A DNA stretch of 64,000 nucleotides. Origin: Nephrocerus scutellatus (taxonomy: Eukaryota > Arthropoda > Insecta > Diptera > Pipunculidae). The translations under genes were made by a program, and so were the position numbers. The notes beneath the pieces are model-generated. The model did not search any database. It had not been told where the DNA came from and worked only from the letters and a program-made list of their open reading frames with translations. Position 1 is the first letter of the stretch. Every line of letters begins with the position of its first letter. Below are positions 34,890 through 46,149 of this stretch, piece by piece. The stretch is from the NCBI GenBank assembly GCA_947095585.1, contig OX352765.1, positions 87,938,965-88,002,964 of the forward strand, read 5' to 3'.

Positions 34890-36282
34890 TATGGATCAGT
34901 AATTCTTTCCACCTACTCGATGAACCAATTAGAGCTTCGTATGAAGCGAAGGAGACTACCATGTATGTTAATGTTGATGAGATCATTAGTGTCGTTGTAG
35001 AAGAAAGCTCCCATTTGGAGTTTGGGTTTTTGTGAGAGGGCTGGACAAGTACAGAGAATATGGAAGATGGTCTCCTTCTCCTCTTCATCCATGCAGCTTC
35101 TAAAGAAGTCATTCCAGAAGACTCCAAGTTTTGCTGCATACCTGTCTATGAGACAGTGTCCAGTGATTACGCCTACAATAGCACCGATGTGCGATTTTTA
35201 TTGAGAGATCAAATACTGGGAGCCTTTCGGATCCAGCTTGGGCCTGATCTGCTTTGTCGCTATGCAAGCTATATCGTTTGACCACCTGCAGCTAGATTTT
35301 ACATTAGCATCCCGCTTTAACAAGAGTTTGCATGTATCGATTGGTATGCCTATGGAACCATATTCAGGTAAGAAGGGTAGTATAGTTTCTTCTTTGTCGA
35401 GTTCGTCAGGAAGGTCTCTGTGCCCCGGCACCCAACACAGGTGTATATTAAACTACTCCGCCATCTCCACGAGAGAAGATTGACAGTTAAGGGCTGGAAT
35501 TGTAGGGACTGATTCCAGGGATTTTAGTGCAGCTTGGCTATCCAATAATATACGGATATCCTTAGCGGATATGACATTTCTCTTCAGCCAAGACAATGCC
35601 TTACTGATTGCCACAATTTCAGCTTGGCAAATACTACAGTGATTAGGAAGTCGGATAGAGAGGCTAAGATTGAGCTTTTTTAAGAAAACACCGACTCCGT
35701 CATCAGTTTTTGACCCGTCTGTGTAAAAATGAATGTGTTCATCTTCCAAGTAAGCGTCTTCGTTCCAGAATGTTCTGGAGGGGACGTTTTTGTTGAAATG
35801 GGGTTGCCGAATGGTGTAGTCTATATTGTCTGAGATCCTGACATAATTCAGGATAGAGGAGTGACCGATTTCATTCCTAGTCCATTGGGAGATAGCGTTG
35901 TGGCGAGTAGCCGAACTAGCAGCTACTTGCCTCCTGTAAATGTCGAGTGTCGAGTGGCGGAGGGGGTTGTACGAAGGGCTCCGCTCATACATAGACTAGC
36001 TGATCTTTGGACTTTTCTTAATTTGTCAAGGTTTACCTTCTTATTTAAGGCAGTCCACCAGACAGTCACATCGTATAGAAGAGTAGGTTTTACTACCGCT
36101 GTATATAGTCAATGAGTTATATGGGGTCTGTTACCAAAGGCTTTTTTGCATGAGAAGAGTGCCACTGTGACTTTACGAACTTTTTCTAGTATATTAGGTT
36201 TCCAGCCTAGCTTTCTTTTCAAAATAAGACCCAAATACTTGTCTTTATCAGATAATGTTAAGCTTATACTTTTTATAGAAGG
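34890..36282 (-). pseudogene. LINE-C copy, RNase H side of a nested insertion
   Basis: Minus strand, colinear with the copy at 31.2-32.6 kb. A 179-residue ORF (35992-35453) has ISQWTRNEIGHSSILNYVRI, HIHFYTDGSKTDDGVG and CSICQAEIVAISKALSWLK, i.e. the first half of RNase H. Then come VPGHRDLPDELDKEE-like text (about 35420) and the tail RSCMDEEEKETIFHILCTCPAL-like (35110-35040). Thumb text lies at 36220-36000. The family's last bases (AACCT tail) are missing. It is interrupted at 36282 by LINE-G and resumes at 37507. Confidence 0.87.
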
Positions 36283-37506
36283 AGGTTATATATAGTTGTA
36301 GTGGGTTGATGTGATATTCTGAGTAAAACCACACCAGAGTACTCAGACGGTCCATTGTACTCGTTTTCAGAAATTTTATTATTCAAATCTCTTCGTTACT
36401 TTTAGATAGCAAAGGACTTGTTCTAGTCTGAACGACCAATATCTTCCCAAAAACGTTCATCCGTAGCCTGAAGTAGGCAGGACAGCTACAAAAGAAATGT
36501 GTAGTTGTTACTTCTTCCTTACAAAAAGAAGACTTACTTATTGGATCCAATATAAAAATCAAATTGAACATTCCAGTCGGGTTATGTCCTGTAAGTAAAC
36601 CGACCATCTCCGACAGTTCTTTCTGGATATTCCAAAAATGAACTTAGCGGTGTTTTTGTTCGGCCTATCCATAAAGTGCTTGGTGGTTCTACATGTATTT
36701 ATGTTGTTGTTCCTGTTTGGATTCCATAAATCTTTGAATACCAATATTTAAGCTTGCCTGACTCAAGCCTAAAATTGGTTCCGGACCAGTAGGAGTATCG
36801 GAAGAACCTCTTCTTGCAAGTGCATCAGCAAATTCATTTCCTTTATTTCCTGTATGTCCCGGAACCCAGATAAGAGTCACGGAATTCCATCTTGAAATAG
36901 AGTTCAGTCTTCTCTTACATTCTAGAACAATCTTCGAATTGACACAATGTGATTCCAGTGCCAGGTGATTGGTTCCGGACTAGAAGGAATATCGCAAGAA
37001 CCACTTCTTGCAAGTGCATCAGCAAATTCACTTCCTTTTATTTCTATATGTACCGGAACTCAGATAAGAGTGACGGAATTCCATCTTGAAATAGAGTTTA
37101 GTCTTCTCTTACATTCTAAAACAATCTTCGAATTAACAAAATGTGATTCCAGTGCTAGTAGAGCAGCTTGGCTGTCAATAAATATTGCAAAGTTTCGTCC
37201 TTGTATCTTTTTAGAGACAGCCCAGTTGGCAACTTGTAAAATGGCAAATATTTCTGTTTGAACAACAGTTGGCCATTTTCCAAGTGCGAATGACTCCTTG
37301 GAATTCTCATCTAAGAACCATCCTGCACCAGTTCCTTCATCGGTAAGAGAACCGTCAGTGTAGAATATGGGTTAGAATTCCCCAAGGATCTCAGTTGAAT
37401 TTTTCCAACCTTCCCTGCTAGGGTATTGAGTTTTATATCCTCTTTTGAGCATAAAAGATTGTACAGTACTGTCCGTAGGCATCAGAAGTGTAGGAATTCG
37501 TTCCGA
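36283..37506 (-). pseudogene. LINE-G RNase H fragment inserted into LINE-C
   Basis: Minus strand. RNase H second half: LIWVPGHTGNKGNEFADALARRGS (36880-36800, given here in one motif-level piece as WVPGHTGNKGNEFAD), followed by PEPILGLSQASLNIGIQRF and, in a further ORF (36607-36383), GLLTGHNPTGMF and CSCPAYFRLR. The upstream RNase H part (37160-37500) includes a partial second copy of the VPGHTG block created by a 194-bp tandem duplication. The 3' end lies in CCACTACAACTATATATAAC at 36300-36283. The flanking LINE-C text continues across the insertion, possibly with a GGTTA duplication on each side. Confidence 0.85.
36774..37161. repeat. 194-bp tandem duplication within LINE-G
   Basis: 36774-36967 and 36968-37161 are direct copies (both begin ATTGGTTCCGGAC and end GATTCCAGTGC plus a few bases). 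They differ at several scattered sites, so the duplication is not the newest event here. Confidence 0.9.
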
Positions 37507-37810
37507 GGATGGTTAATAAGTGGAAATTTATATTTCCTGGTAAATATGACAAGCTCAGTTTTGTGAGGATTTACCCCTAAATCACAGCGATCTGCCTAGC
37601 AAGTTAGCTTGTTGAGAGCATTTTTCGTGTTCGGCTATTTTCCTGAGATGGCAATAGCAACTTCATCCGTCACCTCTTAGGCATACCAGCATCACATTCA
37701 CCGCTAAGTTCAATAGAAGTGGGGATAGGACTCCACCTTGTGTAGTTCCTCTGCAGACAGATCTTCTGGCAGACGACACCTTTGAATTAATTGTCCGACT
37801 CGTGATCGTG
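37507..37810 (-). pseudogene. LINE-C RT part, upstream side of the nested insertion
   Basis: Continues the LINE-C sequence broken at 36282: GGTTAATAAGTGGAAATTTA matches 17777-17800. The catalytic YADD region (about 37650) has been mutated (VTDEVAIA-type reading). The right end matches the LINE-C text near 18000-18110. Confidence 0.85.
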
Positions 37811-39250
37811 CATTACGAGTATGAAAATACAAGTGAATGATTAAGATAAGAGTGCCGGCTTGTATTATTAAGATTGAGTTATAAATGGATTTTGGATTTT
37901 GATTGATTTTGAAATGTCAAAGCCAAGTTATAAATTAACCCGAAATCGGCATAGGAAATGTAACTGAGACGATAATAGAGTGAGATTTTCTAAGGTTTAA
38001 CGTTGGTCACAATAAATATAAAGACAGCAGTGCTACGATGCAAATAAACCAATCAATCAATCAGTAATACATAAGATCATACTTTTAGTTTAACAAAATG
38101 TTTCGTAAATGAATTCTTTAGTTGTTCCTCAATCTTTCAAATCTCGAAAGGGAAAAATATATTTCTTTTCCTTTTCCTTTTTTTCATCCAAATTATTAAC
38201 GAAACTCATTTCTTTTTTCATTTCAGGTATGTACTCGTGCATTATCAGAACTTTGACTGAACTTCAAGGGTCCATACTACTATGTGTAAGCGGTTGACTG
38301 ACTTTTCTTTTAAGCTCCAACTTTATCCTTCACTTTTTCCGAACAAACGCAATTTTTTTCCATGACTGAGCATCATAACTGGCTTCTACTAATGCTACAC
38401 AGTCAGTGAAGCATTTAAATATGAAATGAAATAAAATAACTATTTGGGATTATTTTTCAAAAAACAAAATCTACAAAAATCCTATGGCTACTCCTTTTTC
38501 CTTTTTGAAATTAGGGAAAAAAGGGAAACCCTTTGGACTGAGTGAGTAATTTTTACATAATCCATCGAACAACCAACGAACTGCAACGACGCATTGCCGT
38601 TCGAATCAATGAATCAATGAATGACGAATGAAATATTTTTCCATCCACTCAACAATTTAATTATCCATGAAATCTACACAACCCACACATGCACACAGAA
38701 CGTAAAAAGAATGATCGATTTGATTTTTCGAATCGTCGTCGTCGTCGACGTGCGTTTTGTCGTTTTATCGTTTGAAGGGCTGAACTGCTACTACTTAAGT
38801 GATCTCATTCTGTTCGATGACTGTGGTGTGTGTGTGTGTGTGTATGTATGTGCATGTGTACTGTGTGTATGCCTAGACGCCTAGAGTAGTTCGAGTATGA
38901 ATTAGGAAGATTGAAAAGATTTTCCCCATTCATCGTATACATCAAAGAGTAAACAATCTCGCATCCATTCAATTTATTTATCGATGCAACTATAAATTTA
39001 AACTTGGATGGAAGTGGCGGGAAATTGGTTAACCTTTTCAGGGAAAATCCTATTGGCATAATGGATACAGAGTCTCCCTAATCGTAATTGTGCATCGCAT
39101 GTACTTGAGAAACTTTTGCAGTTTTGCACTCAAAAGTGTAGCATATCAATTATAAAATTATCATTTATCAATTCAATGATAAGAAACTTTTGTTGTTCTG
39201 ACAGGCATTTCTATCGAATCCGAAATTTATTTAAATTATCAGATTAGAAT
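37811..39250. other. Interval with no supported gene
   Basis: AT-rich, with a CTTTT-rich stretch near 38165 and TG repeats at 38826-38842. ORFs do not exceed 87 codons. Confidence 0.45.
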
Positions 39251-40668
39251 TTTGTTGGTAGGGGCCAGGCAAGGGACAGAACGTGGCTTACCGAGGATAC
39301 CTGAAGGTGGATTGAAGAACGTAAACTTACCCCAGCAGCAGCGAACATCGAGCTAGAGTCATTGTATCGAAGCAAAATGAGAGAAGTGTAGCGTTGTGTA
39401 AGACGTGACAAACATAATTATATTGACAACCTGGCATCAGAAGCAGAGTAAGCAGCGAGCAGAAGCGATAGCAGAACCGTTTACTGAATAACCAAAGAAC
39501 TGACTGGTGGTCACCGCGCTACCCAACATCCGGTGAAAGGCCTAAATGGTGCCGTACTCGTTTCAGATGAGGATTAGCTCAAGCGTTGGAAGGAGCGTTT
39601 TTCCACGATCCTTAACCGTGTTTTCGCCAACGATATCCACCAAAATCAAACGGAGCTGCCGGAAGTAACAATTTCCCGAATTCGCACCTCAACTCGCGAG
39701 CTGCATAGAGGAAAGCTGTCAGAGGATTTCGAGATCTTAAGTGTGGTACGACACAGATGCATTCTATCGACGATACTTTTTTTGTTGGTGATTAGCGATG
39801 TGCTTCGCGCAGCTTTATCTACTGGTAACGGAGCGGAATTCGTTGGACTCTTACATCTCAATTCACAAATCTGGACTACGCTGACGACGCATGTTTACTC
39901 TCACATAGGATTATGGAGCTGCACCAAATGAAAACAAATGTGGAAAGCTGCCAAAACAAAAATCCTAAACCTCAGCACTAACTTAGTAACTCAAGTTAAC
40001 ATTGCTGGACAATCAGGAGTATTGTCTCGACCGAAGGTGGAACCGAACAGGACATTGTCAACCGAATCGGTAAAGCAAAATCAGTGTTTGGAATAATATC
40101 CATAATATGGCGAATCAATGCGACCAGCTTAAACACCAAGCTGTGACTGTTCCGTTCAAATGTGGAATCTGTGCTATTGTATGGGTGCAGCAGTTGGAAG
40201 GTGACCGCTACTATAACAAAAAGATAACAAACGTTCGTAAATAGATGCCTACGGAACATCTTAAGGGTTTTCTGGCCTAACCGTATCTCTAACGAACATC
40301 TTTACCAGAGAACGGGTCAGGATCCAATAGTCACAACCATCCAACGACGGAAGTGGCAGTAGATTGGTCATACACTCCGTAAAGGCGACAGTTCCGTAGC
40401 AAACTACGCAATGCAATGGAATCCGTAATTTCAGGATGTGTAGAAGAGCGGGTCGTCCGAGAAATACATGACAGAAATACATACATTTAGGAGGAGACAC
40501 GGCAATATGGGAAAGTTGGACAGAGCTAAAGCTCATTGCCAAGAACCGCACGCGATGGCGCGTAGGCATATTAAAGGCTCTACTAGGACCCATAAGGGGA
40601 TATAGGACATTAAGATAGAAAAGGGGACCGGACCCCGGTTGTAGAGCCAAATATGATGATGGAGATAC
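39251..40668 (+). pseudogene. LINE-B copy with RT core deleted, plus strand
   Basis: Begins in linker text VGRGQARDRTWLTEDT (39251-39300) and continues with the region between endonuclease and RT (STIYRITKELTG equivalent, near 39480). It jumps at about 39700 straight to the motif-B text HRGKLSEDFEIL, so RT blocks 1-4 and the first catalytic Asp are deleted. After LDYADD-equivalent text (mutated, about 39880) come VNIAGQ and SIVSTEGGTEQDIVNRIGKAKS-like sequence (about 40000-40080) and RRKWQ-IGHTLRK-type C-terminal text (about 40345). The 3' end is GACCGGACCCCGGTTGTAGA, AATATGATGATGG (to 40668), shared with LINE-A. Confidence 0.85.
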
Positions 40669-43230
40669 ACCCTTCGCCTACGGGCAGATTTGAAAACATA
40701 AGCCTCATAAGCGTTAACGCACCTACAGAGGATTCTCCAGTTTTTTTTTTCTGGTCGCCTATTGTCTAATGAGTTGAACACTTTACTTATTCGTTTGTCT
40801 TGATCCCAGTTAAACGTGTTCCTGGTTATCTAAAGTACATATTGTCTTCTCTGTATTACCAAACAACTATGTCACTCTCCGTAGTGTAGACGGCTAGTAC
40901 TTTATACGAATGTATACCTTTTGTTTTACACATTGTAAAGTATATTCCACTATACAAAAATAAAAGGAGAAGAAATAAAGTTACACTTTTACCGAGCATT
41001 AAACCAACTTCTGTTCAATTTGTAACAACACTCCGATAATTTGAGCACTGGGTTTCCGGCGAGCGTAACACCAGCAAGAACGCTACAACCTTACAACCTA
41101 TTACTTCTCCTACTTCGTTACATAATTCTACTTACCATTTTGCAATTGAAGGTGAAAATTATAGCAAAGCCAATGTAACAGTTTTGACTTAAGTTGAGAT
41201 TTAACAGTTCAATGTTATAATTCCACACTAATTAGACAGATTGTTAGAAATATTAAATTACACTGTGACAATGTAACAAATAAAACAAAATGAAGATAAT
41301 CTCAGTTTACTGTATACTTAGGTACATAATTATTGTTAATCCCGGTAATCCCTAAAGTTACGCAACGAGTAGATATTATATTTATTATATAGATATAAAT
41401 ATGAAGATATGAAGTATTACACAGACTCATCATCGAATATCGAATCAATAATCCTCTTTTCCTTCGATGGATTCTTTGTTCTTTTGTTTTGTTTTAATTC
41501 TATGTGAAGTGAACGTGGAAGCCATCAATGGGATTTATATCTTCTTTTACAAAGGGAACATAACAATGAACGCCTGATAAGATTATGGAGGAATAATTCA
41601 CTATGAGGTAGTCCTTCGATAAGCTTTAATAATTCTTCGAATCTTTTGTATGAAAATATCAGACTTTAATGTTGGCATAGTCAGGGATTAAGGTGGGATT
41701 GCATCCCTTAGCATAAGGTGCAATTTTAGATGAATTTATTACTGTTTGAGATGAATTTTTTGATATGTGCTTCAATAGAAATAAATATTGCACAACAATA
41801 CATTTAAAAAGGACAATTGACTAAAATCTTAATCCTCATGAAAGGAAAAATTGCATATTTCAGCAAATTGTTTCAAACATCAGGTTAAAATGACTGAACC
41901 AATGTTGCCTGTAGTTCACGTTCAAGTTAAACAAATAGTTGATTAGAGTCTGATAATTTTATATTTCTATAGGATGCGTGCTCTCTTCAATTTCAGTTTC
42001 AGTTATCAAAATGATCCTGATTCAGTGCGAACGTGTCCTGAGTCTGTGTCTGAAAGTATTCAGAAAATACAAATATTGATATCACTACCGAAGCAGTCTT
42101 TCAGACAGAGTCTCTTCTTCAAAAATAGGTGTAGAATACTCGGCTAAATCTGTAATTATTACGAAATTATTTTGCTAAAAAGCCGCTCTGCTCGCCTAGC
42201 AATAAGTTCAAAGCTATGAAGAGAGCTCAGAGCGTATATCTAAAAGGCTTTTGTCAGCCAGGACCCCGTCTGCTTCCTTGTATGTCGATTGCTTTGACAC
42301 TTCTACTACGGCAACGAGTAAAAGGTACATAAAACAATCAAACAAACAAAACATATTTACTGATGGATATGTCCTTTGTGGCAAAAACACAAAAAACAAA
42401 TGCACTCGTCTGCTCGTGTTGTTCTATTCCCTGGACATAAGCGAATGAACATATTGAATAGATTTCCTTCCATTGTGAAATAGTGTTTCACACTCGAGCT
42501 TACCACCTGCAATTTATCAAAGAAAAAGCGAAGGATGTGCGCAGTGCGGGTATCAGACAAACTCTAAGAATATTGTAAAAGGTTTCGACTCTACGGTGCC
42601 GATTGCATTAGAAAATATTATATATTCCTTCCTTTGAAACCAAGCATACACACGTGGCAGCGCGAAAACACCAGAGATAGACCGCACTTTTCGATTCGTC
42701 ATTCTTTTAAGACTCAGTTCATGGGTCACACCTTGGGGATATGAGATGTGTTTCGTTTATTTTAGACATATTTTTGTCTTAGATACTATGTCCCTACTTT
42801 GGCGACAGCATAAGAGTGAATTTTATCTGATAATGCCAATGGGTTTTGTGCTACATTAGTATCTTTGTATCCATTTCAGAGATGACTCGTTGTGCCCATG
42901 AAGCTATTGTGTCCTTTTTGATAAAATGTGGCAGCTTTTTAGTTTATTTGTTTTTGCTGCCACCTACGTATGTTTCAGTTTGTCTCTTGGAAGTGTGTTA
43001 GAAATTTACATAAAGCACTTTCTGTCATTTGATTTAGCAATGATATACCGTCATATTAGAACTTTAAAAAATATAGAATTTGGTCGGCATAGACTTACTT
43101 AATACCTAAGTAGCGATACAGTTTGGTAGGGATACAACTAAATAGGGATTCAACATATATAGTCTATGTAGTATTAAATGCAAAATATTGAATTGCAGGT
43201 TCAAAAATCGGTAATAAGATAAGGCTTTCC
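40669..43230. other. Interval with no supported gene
   Basis: Strongly AT-rich. ORFs up to 82 codons only. I saw no terminal repeats, arrays or RNA genes. Confidence 0.45.
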
Positions 43231-43239
43231 CATTTTTGT

Positions 43240-43760
43240 AAAATATTATAATGCGGTATATAGCAAGTACTAAGGATCAGTAGCCGGAAAACTGCAGCAA
43301 TTTCATTTACGATAGGAATACGATATACCGACTTTTTCTAAATCAGATACCTACCAAATCGAAAAAACTCCTCAAAGTACAATGAAATGTAATGGTTGTT
43401 ACACTAAACTATTTAACCCTTAAAGTATACAATGAAACGTTATGTTATACGAAACTAACGAGAATGATGCGACCAATATTAATCTTCAAGTCTACAAAAA
43501 TTGACGTTTATAATATGGTACATATATAGAAAGTCTTAAGGGTCAGTAGCCGGAAAACTTCAGCAATTTCGTTAATCGTAGGAATACGATATCCTTGACG
43601 ATATACCGACTTTTTCTAAATCAGATACCTTCTAAATCGAAAACTCCTTAAAGTATACAATGAAATGTAATGATTGTTACACTTTTTCATAAAGGATTTA
43701 ACCCTTAAATTATACAATAAAATGTTATGTTATACGAAACTTACAAGAATGAAATTGACC
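43240..43760. repeat. Two tandem copies of a ~266-bp unit of unknown origin
   Basis: Unit 1 (about 43240-43490) and unit 2 (about 43505-43760) share TCAGTAGCCGGAAAACT, GATATACCGACTTTTTCTAA, ATCAGATACCT and TGTTATACGAAACT in the same order, offset by about 266 bp. They have diverged by substitutions and small indels. No coding text. Confidence 0.85.
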
Positions 43761-44423
43761 ATTACTCTGTGTTGCCTGACGCAGCGGGTAGAGCGCTGAA
43801 AGAAATGTTCGGAGTCTGATATTACATTGCAGAGGAGTTTTTCCAGATACTGACTTACAATGACGATATTGTTGCGATTAGTAGAACAGCAAAGATTTTT
43901 TGAAAAGCTTTTATTTTCATTGACGATCGGTCGACACAAGTGTTGTAGTATCCTCTTAATCATATGGTTGAGTTGAGTTGCAGGTTGTGTGATGCAACTC
44001 TATAAGTATGTAGCTTGGCAACACTGATATAGAGAGCAGATCAATCAACCACGCTCGCCACGTAAAGACATCTTGAATAAAGTAATTAATTTAAATACAA
44101 TTATATTATATTATATTTTATTGAACAACGAACTTAACAAACAACAAGATTTGAGGCTACATACACAAAAAAAACATAGCAAAGTCCTTGATGTATGCAG
44201 AGTGTATGCATTTTATTGTTACTTGCACTCGTTACTTTCCAAATAGATATGAACCACAGTCATTCTGATTACAGAAGACTTTTGTTTGTTGTTTTGTTGG
44301 CTGGCTTCGCTTTGTTTTGTTTCGTGTTCTGATTACAGAAGAAAAGCTTAATGGCTTTTCTCATTGAGACGCAATTAAGGGATGCGTATAACCTTTCAAC
44401 TATGAGCTGACGGACACAGTCAT

Positions 44424-45270
44424 TCAAGACACAAGCTTATAGACATTTCCTCTTTTTTCCTCCTTGTCCTTTAACCAAAAGTTGTTCAGTCCAAGTTTTC
44501 GCATTTTTGGAAACAAAAATGGCTCTGTAACGGTCGCCATTGACTCTAACGCGAGCTCCTGCCTCATTTTTGAAGAAATACGGTCCGATAATGCCACCGT
44601 CCAAAAAAATCGCACGAAACAGTACATTTTGTGCATCGGTAGCTGATGGAGTGCCTTTGGGGTTTTTCTACTCCAAATTCTGCAATTTCGTTTATTGACA
44701 AAACCTTTTACACAAATATAAGCTTCATCGCTAAACAAGATTTAACGGTAAAACAATGGAATTAAATCACGACCCAAAAGATAGCCGTTGGGTTTCAATA
44801 CTTGAACCAGCTGGATTTCGTAAGCACGTAGACTAAGATCCTTTTGCAAAATTTACCATAAAGTCGATGGACAGATAGCAAGCTCTTGTGAACGACGACA
44901 AATCGATTAGTTTGGATCCTCTGTAACACTGGCCTCAACGGCTCCGATATTCTCCTCGGTGCGTACTCTGTGCATTCTTGAACGTGGTCCAAACTAGTAA
45001 ACGAAGAACGGAATTTTTCGATTGTATTGCGAATTATCGTCTCACTTGTTCGATGATGTTCACCAAAAACCATGCAAAGTGATCTGTAAACATTTTTTAC
45101 ATAGCACTGAATTTTGAAATATAGTTCCGCAATTTGTAAGCGCTGTTCTGGTGTGAGTCTTTGCATGATGATTTATCGATCAATACTGAACACAAAGAGA
45201 AGATATGTCAAATTAACTGTCAGCTAGTTTAGAGTTACCAAATTAAAAAAAAACCTCCTAATAAAGCATT
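44424..45270 (-). pseudogene. Tc1/mariner-type transposase relic
   Basis: Two minus-strand ORFs in different frames. 45166-44795 begins MQRLTPEQRLQIAELYFK and contains the N-terminal helix-turn-helix (TSETIIRNTIEKF) of a mariner-like transposase common in insects. 44738-44424 begins MFSDEAYICVKGFVNKRNCR: the FSDEA motif carries the first catalytic Asp, followed by IWSRKTPKALHQLPMH. The linker between the domains is largely deleted (PNGYLLGRDLIP bridges the two), and the second catalytic Asp region is replaced by FWLKDKEEKR. It therefore cannot act. The 5' flank to about 45270 (TTTTTTTTTAATTTGG on the minus strand) may include the terminal repeat; the other end was not found. Confidence 0.8.
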
Positions 45271-45813
45271 TGTTAAAACCTTTCTTTATTTATTTCACAA
45301 GCAATAGCTATAACATAAAGTAAATATAAAAAAAAAGTGTAAGCTACAATATAGAATAGTAGTACTACTTATGTTAGGACTAAAGAATCGGGGAGGATTA
45401 TAAGTGCAATTGAGTAATTGAGTTCAGAGTACGTTTACGCATTAACGCTTCGAAAATACCGGAGTGTAAAATAAACAAAAGAACGGTAGCATAAAGACTA
45501 CATGCACCAATCGATTGTTTTCGGATGAGTCGCACAGAAAGTTATCAACACGTGTGTTTTATTTATTGTGTTCCAAGAGTCTCGAGTCAAAGTTCTTCAC
45601 TCGACTGCCTTGGTAAAATTTATTCCGAGGTATTATGTGTCGGAAGTATTAAACTGCCTAGGAATTATACTAGATTACCGGAGTTATGTAGCGAAATACA
45701 TTGAGTATGTTTTGTCTATGGGGTATATACGCTGAGTGCTTACACTTGAGTGCATGCCACCATGGTATACAGTGTTTATCAGTACATCAGTTACCATGCG
45801 CAATGTGTGTATA

Positions 45814-46144
45814 CAGGGTGTATCTGCTAAGGTGAAAAATACTTAAAGGGTTGATTCATTGGTTAACATTTGTGACATTACATGACTTCACACCTTATAC
45901 CTCTTGAACGCTTCGAGTTATAAAGTTACTATTGATCTTTTTTGAAAGAAAATTTAATTTTTAAGATCCATACCATTTTGACCCATACCATTTGATGAAA
46001 GGTCACAAGTACGTCTCTTCGTTTTTAAACGAAATGGGTACTGCAGTGGTTGAAAATAAACCCCCCCATCCCATACGATTTTTTCACGAAATTAACTAAG
46101 GAATCACCTCTTTTAGTATTATCCACCTTAACGGATACACCCTG
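45814..46144. mobile_element. 331-bp MITE with 21-bp terminal inverted repeats
   Basis: Left end CAGGGTGTATCTGCTAAGG, right end (reverse complement) CAGGGTGTATCCGTTAAGG; over 21 bp they match at 19 positions. TA dinucleotides flank both ends (45812-45813 and 46145-46146), the target duplication of Tc1/mariner transposons. No ORF inside, so it is non-autonomous. Whether it was mobilised by the relic's family 550 bp away cannot be decided, because that element's ends are not visible. Confidence 0.88.
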
Positions 46145-46149
46145 TATAA

